A stretch of DNA of 64,000 nucleotides from [Borrelia] finlandensis. Its GTDB lineage: Bacteria > Spirochaetota > Spirochaetia > Borreliales > Borreliaceae. The position numbers were made by a program, and so were the translations under genes. Each line of letters opens with the position of its first letter. Within the stretch, counting starts at the first letter, position 1. Below the pieces are notes generated by a model. It saw only the letters and a program-made list of their open reading frames with translations, had not been told where the DNA came from and did not search any database. This document shows positions 27,240 to 35,426 of the stretch, in pieces. The stretch covers positions 186,001 through 250,000 of the forward strand of contig NZ_ABJZ02000005.1 of the NCBI RefSeq assembly GCF_000181875.2, read 5' to 3'.

Positions 27240-27893
27240 TCAACCAACTTTAAAAAAAAGATTTGAATTTTTTTCGACATAATAAAAACTTATGTAATTA
27301 TCAAATGCTTTATCAATCTTTAGAATATCCATTGAATCAATTCTAACAACTGAAGAAACAGGATGTAGTTTATCTTTATAGGTTTTAACAAAAAATACTT
27401 TGGAATTGCTTAACTTGTTCAACATTTCCATATCTTTAGACTTATATACATAATTGTGAACATCATCTAAATCATATTTTGACATGCCCAAAGAAATAAC
27501 AAGCTCTCTATTGTATACTCTCATGCCCTTATCAAAAAGACGAACACATGAGGTAAAATCTTCAAAAGTTTTATCAAAAAAATTAAACCTCAAATCCTTA
27601 CAATATAGAATATCCTTTCCAAGGCTAGAATCAATAAAAAAAGAGCTATAATTATTATTAATAACTTGAATAAACTCATTAGTGTTCTTATTCTCTATTG
27701 CTAATTTAAAAACATCTTTTGAATTTATAACTTTAATTGCAAAATCAAAACTCATAGAGTAATCTAAGCGATTTTCAGTAAAATAATAATTTATCTTATA
27801 ATCAAGCTCTTTTATCTCCGGATAATTTATGTCGCAAGAACAAGCAAAACAACAAAAAAACAATATTAATTTAATTTTTAATCCGCTCTGCAT
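27240..27893 (-). CDS. Putative lipoprotein (BB0213-like)
   Basis: A 217-residue protein with a lipoprotein-type N-terminus: basic residues at 6-8, hydrophobic core, then FACSC, with Cys20 (or Cys18) as the likely acylation site. The mature region is strand-rich and acidic/Asn-rich with no family I recognise. It begins 23 bases inside the end of efp, so it is translated from the efp message. It converges on the CAU tRNA, separated by 11 bases. Confidence 0.78.
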   Translation of the reverse strand: MQSGLKIKLILFFCCFACSCDINYPEIKELDYKINYYFTENRLDYSMSFDFAIKVINSKDVFKLAIENKNTNEFIQVINNNYSSFFIDSSLGKDILYCKDLRFNFFDKTFEDFTSCVRLFDKGMRVYNRELVISLGMSKYDLDDVHNYVYKSKDMEMLNKLSNSKVFFVKTYKDKLHPVSSVVRIDSMDILKIDKAFDNYISFYYVEKNSNLFFKVG

Positions 27894-28449
27894 ACTCTTT
27901 GGTTTCAGAATTAATTAAAACCTTATCTCCAACGTTAATAAAAAGTGGAGCTTTTACTACAAGCCCTGTATTAAGAGTAATGTTTTTCATTGCATTTGTT
28001 ACAGTATCACCTTTAACAGCCGCCTCAACTTCTACAACTTCAAAAGCAATCTTTGGAGCCAGCTTAATATCAATAACCACATTGTCAAAAGTTACAAGAG
28101 AATAGATTTCAGACTCCTGCAAAAAAGGCACTTTATCTTGCAAATTAGCACTTTCTTTTAAGTCCAAACTAACTTGATCATAAGTTTCTAAATCCATAAA
28201 AACCAAAACGTCTTTATCTTTGTATAAATACTGAGCACTAACTTCATAAATTTCAATAGCTTCTGCAGTATCTGCCCCTTTTAAAGTTTCTCTAATGACA
28301 AATTTGTTTTTTAAGTTCTTAAGCTTTAACCTTACTATCGCCCCTCCCCTACCTGTTTTTGAGAATTCTCTTTCAAGAACAATATAGGGAGCCCCTTTGA
28401 TAAGCAAAAAAGAACCTTTTTCAATCTCACTAGATTTCACTACTGCCAT
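27871..28449 (-). CDS. efp: Translation elongation factor P
   Basis: A 192-residue three-domain EF-P that relieves ribosome stalling at polyproline. Domain I carries the loop KTGRGG, with Arg at position 34 where many bacteria have a lysylated Lys. The following IVRLKLKNL and the C-terminal VEAAVKGDT segment are typical. Arg here recalls the rhamnosylated EF-P class; no modifying enzyme gene is adjacent. The start is supported by GAGG upstream. Divergent from pstS; followed by an overlapping lipoprotein gene. Confidence 0.95.
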   Translation of the reverse strand: MAVVKSSEIEKGSFLLIKGAPYIVLEREFSKTGRGGAIVRLKLKNLKNKFVIRETLKGADTAEAIEIYEVSAQYLYKDKDVLVFMDLETYDQVSLDLKESANLQDKVPFLQESEIYSLVTFDNVVIDIKLAPKIAFEVVEVEAAVKGDTVTNAMKNITLNTGLVVKAPLFINVGDKVLINSETKEYAERIKN

Positions 28450-28490
28450 TTAAATACCTCGCAAAACTTAACATACAAATCTAGTAGTAA

Positions 28491-28499
28491 TTTATACCA
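28491..28499 (-). promoter_or_regulatory. Possible extended -10 element for efp
   Basis: On the minus strand TGG precedes TATAAA (plus-strand 28491-28496), placing a start of transcription near 28484 and a leader of about 35 bases before efp. No convincing -35 is seen at 17 bases. Confidence 0.35.
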
Positions 28500-28561
28500 A
28501 AAAATTAAAATATTTGCTATTATTCCTCAATTATAACTTAATCAATAAAGTTAATTTGTAA

Positions 28562-28589
28562 TTGACTTATTTTAAATTAATGCTATTAT
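28562..28589 (+). promoter_or_regulatory. Probable promoter of the pst operon
   Basis: TTGACT at 28562-28567 and TATTAT at 28584-28589 are separated by 16 bases, with TGC before the -10. Transcription would start near 28596, just before the ribosome-binding site AAGGAG at 28601-28606, giving a leader of about 20 bases. I do not see a Pho-box-like direct repeat. Confidence 0.55.
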
Positions 28590-28614
28590 ATACTTAAACA
28601 AAGGAGTTTACTTG

Positions 28615-29454
28615 ATGAAGAAAGTTATTATCTTAATTTTTATGCTATCAACAAGTTTATTATACAACTGTAAAAATCAAGACAATGAAAAAATTGTATC
28701 AATTGGAGGATCTACAACTGTAAGCCCAATACTAGACGAAATGATTTTAAGATATAATAAAATAAACAATAATACTAAAGTAACATACGATGCACAAGGA
28801 AGTAGTGTTGGCATAAACGGGCTATTTAACAAAATATACAAAATAGCAATATCATCAAGAGATTTAACAAAAGAAGAAATTGAACAAGGGGCAAAAGAAA
28901 CTATATTTGCTTATGATGCTTTAATTTTCATTACAAGCCCTGAAATAAAAATTACAAATATTACAGAAGAAAATCTAGCTAAAATACTAAATGGAGAAAT
29001 TCAAAATTGGAAACAAGTGGGAGGTCCTGATGCTAAAATCAACTTTATCAATCGAGACTCTTCTTCTGGTTCTTATTCGTCTATAAAAGACCTACTTCTT
29101 AATAAAATATTCAAAACTCACGAAGAAGCTCAATTTAGACAAGACGGAATAGTGGTAAAATCTAATGGAGAGGTAATTGAAAAAACAAGCCTTACTCCCC
29201 ACTCAATAGGATATATAGGTCTTGGATACGCAAAAAATTCAATAGAAAAGGGTTTAAATATTCTTTCTGTTAACAGCACATATCCTACAAAAGAAACAAT
29301 AAATAGCAATAAATACACCATTAAAAGAAATTTAATAATAGTTACAAATAATAAATACGAAGATAAAAGCGTAACTCAATTTATTGATTTCATGACAAGC
29401 TCAACCGGACAAGATATTGTTGAAGAACAAGGCTTTTTAGGGATAAAAACATAA
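28615..29454 (+). CDS. pstS: Phosphate ABC transporter substrate-binding lipoprotein PstS
   Basis: A 279-residue periplasmic-binding lipoprotein. A hydrophobic signal leads to LYNC with Cys19 as the likely lipidation site. The phosphate-binding segments SIGGSTTVSP, SSRDLTKEE, NRDSSSGSYSS and SIGYIGLGY are conserved. I choose the ATG at 28615, 8 bases after AAGGAG, over an in-frame TTG just before it. It heads pstSCAB. A perfect inverted repeat lies between pstS and pstC and may lower expression of the membrane components relative to PstS. Confidence 0.94.
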   Translation: MKKVIILIFMLSTSLLYNCKNQDNEKIVSIGGSTTVSPILDEMILRYNKINNNTKVTYDAQGSSVGINGLFNKIYKIAISSRDLTKEEIEQGAKETIFAYDALIFITSPEIKITNITEENLAKILNGEIQNWKQVGGPDAKINFINRDSSSGSYSSIKDLLLNKIFKTHEEAQFRQDGIVVKSNGEVIEKTSLTPHSIGYIGLGYAKNSIEKGLNILSVNSTYPTKETINSNKYTIKRNLIIVTNNKYEDKSVTQFIDFMTSSTGQDIVEEQGFLGIKT

Positions 29455-29470
29455 TTAAATTAAAGAAAAA

Positions 29471-29497
29471 AAAACTTGACTTAATCTTAAGTCAAGT
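29471..29497 (-). terminator. Inverted repeat after pstS with U-tract on the minus strand
   Basis: Arms 29474-29484 and 29487-29497 are perfect 11-base inverted copies, with at least 10 bp usable and a 4-base loop. Read on the minus strand the hairpin is followed by eight T, a textbook intrinsic terminator. On the + strand it is preceded by A-rich sequence and followed by AATACAATTT. It may stop antisense transcription, or act on the + strand as an mRNA-stabilising or attenuating hairpin between pstS and pstC. Confidence 0.6.
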
Positions 29498-29543
29498 AAT
29501 ACAATTTAACACTGGCATGAGCTTTAAGGGATTCTTTTAAAAA

Positions 29544-30452
29544 ATGCATCTAAGCTTAAAGACAAAAAGAAAAATAATTGAAATTATTTTCAAATCTTTT
29601 ATTCTTATATCTGCAATAATCAGCTCCCTATCAATATTGTTTTTGGGTTTATTTATATTAAAAACCGGAATAATGCCATTTCTTAATAACAAAATTAAAA
29701 TTTTAAACTTTTTATTTAGCACAAATTGGGATCCTACTAGCAATTTACAAAAATCTTATGGTATTTTGGCATTCATTATTAATTCATTTTTAACTACACT
29801 TTTTTCTATTTTAATTGCTTTACCAATTGGGTTGGGATTTGCTATATATTTGCTTGAAAAAGCAAAAGGATTTTATCGACAATTTTTACAAACAGTAATA
29901 GAGCTTTTAGCGGGAATCCCCAGTGTAGTTTACGGATTTTTTGGAAGCACATTTATTGCAGCTTTAGTAAAAAACATTTTTCAAAGAGAAGACAATTTGG
30001 GATACAATTTAATAAGCTCATCACTCATATTAAGCATAATGATAGTCCCCACAATAATTAGCGTTTGTTATTCATCGCTCAAAGCTGTTCCAAAATCATA
30101 TAAATTTGCATCTCTTGCATTAGCAGCAACAGACTGGCAAACAATATATAAGATAATAATACCATCAGCTAGTCGAGGTATTTTAGCAGGAACAATATTG
30201 GCAATAGGAAGAGCTATTGGAGAAACCGTGGCAGTATTAATGGTCGGAGGAGGCTCTCCTCTTTTTATAAAAAACATATTTTCCCCTATTAGAACACTAA
30301 CTGTAAACATTGCTATGGACATGGGATACGCCTCGGGTGTTCACAGAGAAGCTCTCTTTTCTACAGCTCTAGTGTTATTGCTATTTTCAATAATTACAAA
30401 TTTACTCAAAAATTTTATACTATCTTCCAATAAAGGGTTAAAGAAAAAGTGA
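29544..30452 (+). CDS. pstC: Phosphate ABC transporter permease PstC
   Basis: A 302-residue inner-membrane permease with six predicted spans. The conserved family segments are ELLAGIPSVVYGFFG and the cytoplasmic EAA loop (KAVPKSYKFASLALAATDWQ, then AIGRAIGETVAVLMVGG). It pairs with PstA to form the channel energised by PstB. Length is usual. AAGGGA precedes the start at a somewhat long distance. The stop overlaps the pstA GTG by 4 bases. Confidence 0.95.
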   Translation: MHLSLKTKRKIIEIIFKSFILISAIISSLSILFLGLFILKTGIMPFLNNKIKILNFLFSTNWDPTSNLQKSYGILAFIINSFLTTLFSILIALPIGLGFAIYLLEKAKGFYRQFLQTVIELLAGIPSVVYGFFGSTFIAALVKNIFQREDNLGYNLISSSLILSIMIVPTIISVCYSSLKAVPKSYKFASLALAATDWQTIYKIIIPSASRGILAGTILAIGRAIGETVAVLMVGGGSPLFIKNIFSPIRTLTVNIAMDMGYASGVHREALFSTALVLLLFSIITNLLKNFILSSNKGLKKK

Positions 30453-31993
30453 CTAAAACTCAAACAAATAAATTAATTAATAAGTTCTATTTCTTTATAA
30501 TCAATTCTATTGCATATTTTTTAACAGCGGTATTAATTTTTCTAATAGCGTATGTATTATACAACTCTTTATTTTATTTCAAAAAAAAACAAACTTTATT
30601 TTTAAACAAAACTCAAAGCTTTGTACCATTTAAAACAGAAGACGGCAAAGAAATACAAATTGCTTTTATTGTTAACAAAAATATCAACGCAGATAAAATC
30701 TCAATAGAAGACATTCACAACATATATAATAATAAAATTTCACACTGGGGAAGCATTTCAGACCAGGGAATTGACATTATACCTATTGCAAGTTCAATTG
30801 ACAGCATATCTAACAAAGCTATTCTAAAAACACTAATCAAAAATAATGCATTTAATAAAAGATACATAAAAATTGAACCATCTACCAAAAAAATACTTCA
30901 AACCATAAACAGCACAATAGGCTCTGTAGGCTATTTAACAAAAGAAGAATTTGAATCCCTAGATTTTAAATTATATCCCAATATTAAAGCTTTAAAAATA
31001 AAAACTATGTCTGTCCTAATAAGTAAAAAAACTTTAACAAAAAATGAAAATGAAATAATCAATACATTAGGTGTTGATGAAGTTGAAAAACTTATTAAAG
31101 GCAAAGAAAAATGGGTCAATTTAATATCAAAAGATATTAAATTAGAAATAATAAAATATCTTGATCAAGAAGAAAATATAATACAATCTATAGAAAAAAC
31201 AGAAGGCGCACTAGCAATTGTGCCTTGGCATTATTTTCAAAATTTTAAAGCACCCTTTATTAAAATGCATTATGTTGACAAAAGCAGCCCTTTAAATTTA
31301 AATTTCATATTATCTATTCCAAGAGATTCTGGCACATATGGTGGAATTTCTTATTTAATATTAAATACTTTTTATGTAATACTATTAACAACCGCTATTT
31401 CAATATGCATTGGAATAGGAACTGGCATAATGCTTGCCGAATACACTTCTAATAAAATATTTTACAAAATACTGTCTATGAGCGTTGACATTCTCTCCTC
31501 AATTCCCGCAATAATTTTTGGACTTTTTGGACTGATTTTTTTTGTGCCAATTTTTGGAATAGGAATACTCTCAGGAGCAATAACAAGCTCCCTAATGATA
31601 TTGCCAATGATAGTTAAAACAACCGAAGAGGCATTTAAAACAATCCCAAAATCATACAAATACGCTTCATTCGCATTAGGGGCAAATAAAACAGAAACTA
31701 TAATTAAGGTTATGGTTCCAGCAGCTATTCCTGGAATACTAACAGGAATAGTTCTTGCAATAGGAAGGGCTTTAGGAGAAACGGCTGTATTGCTTTTTAC
31801 AATGGGAACAAACTTAGGGCTTGCAACAAATTTAAATGAACCTTCAAGAACATTAACTGTACACTTACTAATGTTATTTCAAGAAGGACACCTGGACAAA
31901 GGATTTGGAACAGCCTCAATACTTGTTATTATGGTACTCATAATAAATTTAACATCAAAATTTTTAATAAACAAATTATATAGGATTAAATAA
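30449..31993 (+). CDS. pstA: Phosphate ABC transporter permease PstA with large periplasmic insert
   Basis: A 514-residue permease, far longer than the usual 280-300. A first span (about 15-40) is followed by an insert of some 240 residues, then by the normal permease core (ILSSIPAIIFGLFG, KTIPKSYKYASFALGANKTE, AIGRALGETAVLLFTMG). The insert contains a stretch aligning by eye with PstS: IEDIHNIYNNKISHWGSIS against ENLAKILNGEIQNWKQVGG, and STIGSVGYL against HSIGYIGLGY. It is probably a captured substrate-binding-like domain facing the periplasm. It starts at GTG, overlapping pstC by 4 bases; pstB follows immediately. Confidence 0.93.
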   Translation: MTKTQTNKLINKFYFFIINSIAYFLTAVLIFLIAYVLYNSLFYFKKKQTLFLNKTQSFVPFKTEDGKEIQIAFIVNKNINADKISIEDIHNIYNNKISHWGSISDQGIDIIPIASSIDSISNKAILKTLIKNNAFNKRYIKIEPSTKKILQTINSTIGSVGYLTKEEFESLDFKLYPNIKALKIKTMSVLISKKTLTKNENEIINTLGVDEVEKLIKGKEKWVNLISKDIKLEIIKYLDQEENIIQSIEKTEGALAIVPWHYFQNFKAPFIKMHYVDKSSPLNLNFILSIPRDSGTYGGISYLILNTFYVILLTTAISICIGIGTGIMLAEYTSNKIFYKILSMSVDILSSIPAIIFGLFGLIFFVPIFGIGILSGAITSSLMILPMIVKTTEEAFKTIPKSYKYASFALGANKTETIIKVMVPAAIPGILTGIVLAIGRALGETAVLLFTMGTNLGLATNLNEPSRTLTVHLLMLFQEGHLDKGFGTASILVIMVLIINLTSKFLINKLYRIK

Positions 31994-32776
31994 GTGATAA
32001 AAGAAAAAGATACACCAAAAAATGAAGTTATAATAGAAACGGAAAATCTAAATCTATTTTATACAGACTTTAAAGCTTTAAATAAAATAAACATGAAAAT
32101 ACTGAAAAATAGTATTACCGCCTTAATAGGCCCATCTGGCTGTGGCAAATCAACATTCTTAAGAACTCTTAATAGAATGAATGACCTTGTTGAGGGAATT
32201 AAAATAGAAGGCAATGTAATATATGAAGGGAAAAACATTTATTCAAATAATTTCGATATCCTGGAGCTTAGAAGAAAAATAGGAATGGTATTCCAAACCC
32301 CTAACCCATTTTTAATGTCTATCTATGACAATATAAGCTATGGTCCAAAAATTCACGGAACAAAAGATAAAAGAAAGCTAGACGAAATAGTAGAACAATC
32401 ATTAAAAAAATCTGCACTCTGGAACGAAGTCAAAGACAAACTTAATACAAATGCCTTAAGTCTCTCAGGAGGCCAACAGCAAAGGCTCTGCATTGCAAGA
32501 ACTCTTGCAATAGAACCCAATGTAATACTAATGGATGAACCCACCTCTGCTCTCGATCCAATATCAACAGGCAAAATTGAGGAGTTAATAATAAACTTAA
32601 AAGAAAGTTACACAATAATCATTGTAACTCACAACATGCAACAAGCCGGAAGAATATCTGACAGAACCGCATTTTTCCTTAATGGATGCATTGAAGAAGA
32701 AAGTTCAACTGATGAATTATTCTTCAATCCTAAAAATACTAAAACTGAAGAATATATCAGCGGAAAATTTGGATAA
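31994..32776 (+). CDS. pstB: Phosphate ABC transporter ATP-binding protein PstB
   Basis: A 260-residue ABC ATPase. Walker A is GPSGCGKST, the signature LSGGQQQR, Walker [13 protein letters not shown] and the switch His is in IVTHNMQQA. It energises the PstC-PstA channel on the cytoplasmic face. The start is GTG at 31994, the base after the pstA stop, so translation is coupled. The operon ends here without phoU, which commonly follows pstB elsewhere. The convergent bmtA gene ends 2 bases away. Confidence 0.96.
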   Translation: MIKEKDTPKNEVIIETENLNLFYTDFKALNKINMKILKNSITALIGPSGCGKSTFLRTLNRMNDLVEGIKIEGNVIYEGKNIYSNNFDILELRRKIGMVFQTPNPFLMSIYDNISYGPKIHGTKDKRKLDEIVEQSLKKSALWNEVKDKLNTNALSLSGGQQQRLCIARTLAIEPNVILMDEPTSALDPISTGKIEELIINLKESYTIIIVTHNMQQAGRISDRTAFFLNGCIEEESSTDELFFNPKNTKTEEYISGKFG

Positions 32777-32778
32777 TT

Positions 32779-33600
32779 TTAACCTAATGAAACATCGAGA
32801 AACATCATTAATGTAAAACCAATAACACCAAATATACTTGGCACTTTATTGTCAATGTCTTTTCTCTTAGCTTCAGGTATTAATTGTTCAATTGACACAT
32901 AAATCATAGCTCCTGCAGAAAAAGCCAAAGCAAAAGGTAAAATTCGAGTAAAAGAATAAACCGCATAAGCACCCATAAGCCCCCCCACAATTTCTACCAA
33001 TCCTGACATTTGGCCATAGTTAAAGCATTTTGCCAAAGCAACATTACCTCTTCTTAAAGGTAGAGAAATAGCTGCTCCTTCGGGGATATTTTGAATACCA
33101 ATACCAAGCGTAAGAAGCATAGCCCCAACTAAAGTTTGAATATCTGGATTAGACGCCAAGGCTCCAAAAGCAACTCCAACAGCTAATCCTTCTGGAAAAT
33201 TATGTAAAGTAACAGCAGTAAAGAGTAAAAAATCTTTTTTACCATGTTTAGTTAAGTCTTCATCAATAAAAGTAAGTTTATCCAGATCTGGAACAAATAC
33301 GTCTACAATATATATAAAAAATGCTCCAACAAGAAATCCAAAAACAGCCGGCACCCAAGTAATGTATCCAAGCTCTTCAGCTCTTTCTATAGCAGGCTGA
33401 ATAAGTGAAAAAAAACTGGCCGCTATCATAATACCAGCTGAAAAACCAAGCATAGCGTCCATTATTTTATTATCTACCTTTCTAAAGAAAAAAACTGCTG
33501 CTGCTCCAAAAGCTGTAGTAAACCAAGTGAAAGTAGAGCCCAAAAGCCCCAATAATACAGGATGCAAAGTTAATAAATAATCTAAAATTGATTTTATCAT
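32779..33600 (-). CDS. bmtA: ZIP-family metal transporter BmtA (GufA)
   Basis: A 273-residue ZIP protein with about eight spans. The metal-binding helices carry HNFPEGLAVG and QNIPEGAAIS. The B. burgdorferi counterpart BmtA is reported as the manganese transporter required for infection, in an organism that does without iron; that knowledge supports the symbol. The loop between spans 3 and 4 is acidic rather than His-rich. GGAGG precedes the ATG. It is downstream of alaS by 41 bases on the same strand. Confidence 0.92.
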   Translation of the reverse strand: MIKSILDYLLTLHPVLLGLLGSTFTWFTTAFGAAAVFFFRKVDNKIMDAMLGFSAGIMIAASFFSLIQPAIERAEELGYITWVPAVFGFLVGAFFIYIVDVFVPDLDKLTFIDEDLTKHGKKDFLLFTAVTLHNFPEGLAVGVAFGALASNPDIQTLVGAMLLTLGIGIQNIPEGAAISLPLRRGNVALAKCFNYGQMSGLVEIVGGLMGAYAVYSFTRILPFALAFSAGAMIYVSIEQLIPEAKRKDIDNKVPSIFGVIGFTLMMFLDVSLG

Positions 33601-33641
33601 AAAGCCTCCTATTAAAACAAATCAACAAATAATAAACAATT

Positions 33642-35426
33642 TTATTCATCAATCAAAATAGCTTTTATTCTTCTTATACCCGAAGATGAGGATTGTTCTT
33701 TTTGTATTTTAAAAGTACCAAGTTCATTGGTATTCTCTACATGAGGGCCTCCACAAACTTCAAGCGAAAATCCATCTATCTCATAAACGCTCACCAAATC
33801 GTCATATTTTTCTCCAAAAAGAGCCATAGCACCTTTTTCTCGAGCTTCACTTAATTCCATTATAATTTTTTTTACAGACAAAGAATTTTTTATCTGTAAA
33901 TTAACAATCTCTTCAACTTTTTTTATCTCATCATCCGTCATCTTTTCAGAATGAACAAAATCAAACCTTAATCGCTCAGCAGTAATATTGCTTCCTTTTT
34001 GTCTAACATGATCGCCTAGTACTAATTGAAGTGCCTTATGCAGTAAATGGGTCGCTGTATGTAGCTTAGTGGTCTCATAAGTATAATCGGCAAGCCCTCC
34101 TTTAAAGACTTTGTCACCCCCTTTCTTTGAAGTTTTTTGATGCTTTTTAAAATGCTCATTAAAACCCAACTTATCAACATTAAAGCCATATTCAATAGCA
34201 AGCTCTTCTGTTACTTCGTATGGAAAACCATAAGTATCGTATAGTTTAAAAGCGATATCACCAGGAATAGTCTTAGAAGGCAAATTTCTTGTTATTTTAA
34301 TAAATTCTTGCTCTCCTTGAGATAAAGTTTTAAAAAACTTTTCTTCTTCTTTGCTTAATTCCTTTTTGATAAAATCTTTTTTTTCTGTTAGCTCATTATA
34401 AAAAGATCTATAAATAGCTTCTACAGAATCAACAAGATCAGCTAAAAAATGGGATTTTATCCCAAGTTTCTTTGCATATCTGATAGATCGCCTTATTAGT
34501 CTTCTTAAAACATATCCTTGCCCCAAATTGGAGGGAAAAACAACAGAACTATCAGCAAGAATAAAGCAAGCTGCTTTAACATGATCAGAAATTATTCTAA
34601 TACATCTATCATCATCTTCTTTTTGTCCATAAATTTTACCAGAAATATATTCTATTCTCTTTATTATGGGCATAAATGCATCTGTATCATAAACTGAAGA
34701 TTTGCCCTGCAAAAAAGCAATTGTCCTCTCAAGACCCATTCCCGTATCAACGCATTTTCGACCCAATTCTATGTAATTGCCATTTTCATCTTTATTGTAT
34801 TGCATAAAAACATTATTCCAAATTTCAAAATATTTACCACAAGAACACGTAATATTACAGTCAAGAGAACATTTAGACTTTCCAGTATCCACATATATTT
34901 CAGTATCTGGTCCACAAGGCCCTTTAGATCCAACAGGCCCCCAAAAATTATGATCCTTAGAAAGATAATGTATTCTATCTTTGGGAATACCCAGACTTTC
35001 CCAAACTTTAGCAGTCTCTGTATCACGCGGAATCTCTTGATCGCCTTCAAATACACTCACATAAAGACTGTCTTTTGGAATATTTAAATAATCAGAAGAC
35101 GTCAAAAATTCAAAACTACACTTTACAGAATACTCTTTAAAATAAGCTCCAAGAGACCAATTTCCAAGCATTTCAAAAAAAGTTAAATGGCTTAAATCTC
35201 CAACCTCATCAATGTCGCCTGTTCTTAGGCATTTTTGAACATTAACAAGCATATCTCCTGATGGATGTACTTCTCCAAGAAGATACGGGATAAGGGGCTG
35301 CATGCCGGCTGTATTAAAAAGAACTGTAGGATCATTTTCAGGAACTAATGATTTCCCCATTATTTCAAAATGTTTTTTTGATTTAAAAAAATCAATATAT
35401 TTTTTACGCAACTTATTAAGTGTCAT
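33642..35426 (-). CDS. alaS: Alanyl-tRNA synthetase, short form
   Basis: A 594-residue AlaRS. The class II catalytic core is at the N-terminus (FFKSKKHFE, FNTAGMQPL, GTGLER-like MGLERTIAFL), then the tRNA-recognition region. The editing domain has its zinc motifs HTATHLLH and CGGPH, intact to the last residues. Bacterial AlaRS usually has about 870 residues with a coiled coil and C-Ala domain; here the protein stops after the editing domain. The frame ends cleanly, so this looks like a stable short form. Its ATG shares one base with the fliG1 stop (TAATG). Confidence 0.95.
   Translation of the reverse strand: MTLNKLRKKYIDFFKSKKHFEIMGKSLVPENDPTVLFNTAGMQPLIPYLLGEVHPSGDMLVNVQKCLRTGDIDEVGDLSHLTFFEMLGNWSLGAYFKEYSVKCSFEFLTSSDYLNIPKDSLYVSVFEGDQEIPRDTETAKVWESLGIPKDRIHYLSKDHNFWGPVGSKGPCGPDTEIYVDTGKSKCSLDCNITCSCGKYFEIWNNVFMQYNKDENGNYIELGRKCVDTGMGLERTIAFLQGKSSVYDTDAFMPIIKRIEYISGKIYGQKEDDDRCIRIISDHVKAACFILADSSVVFPSNLGQGYVLRRLIRRSIRYAKKLGIKSHFLADLVDSVEAIYRSFYNELTEKKDFIKKELSKEEEKFFKTLSQGEQEFIKITRNLPSKTIPGDIAFKLYDTYGFPYEVTEELAIEYGFNVDKLGFNEHFKKHQKTSKKGGDKVFKGGLADYTYETTKLHTATHLLHKALQLVLGDHVRQKGSNITAERLRFDFVHSEKMTDDEIKKVEEIVNLQIKNSLSVKKIIMELSEAREKGAMALFGEKYDDLVSVYEIDGFSLEVCGGPHVENTNELGTFKIQKEQSSSSGIRRIKAILIDE

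Noticed and set aside
28612..28614. TTG as start of pstS
   Set aside because: ATG follows directly at 28615 with better spacing to AAGGAG and gives a normal lipoprotein signal.
34769..35087. Long overlapping open frames inside alaS (same strand, other frame, and antisense)
   Set aside because: Shadow frames of alaS; no ribosome-binding site or family similarity.
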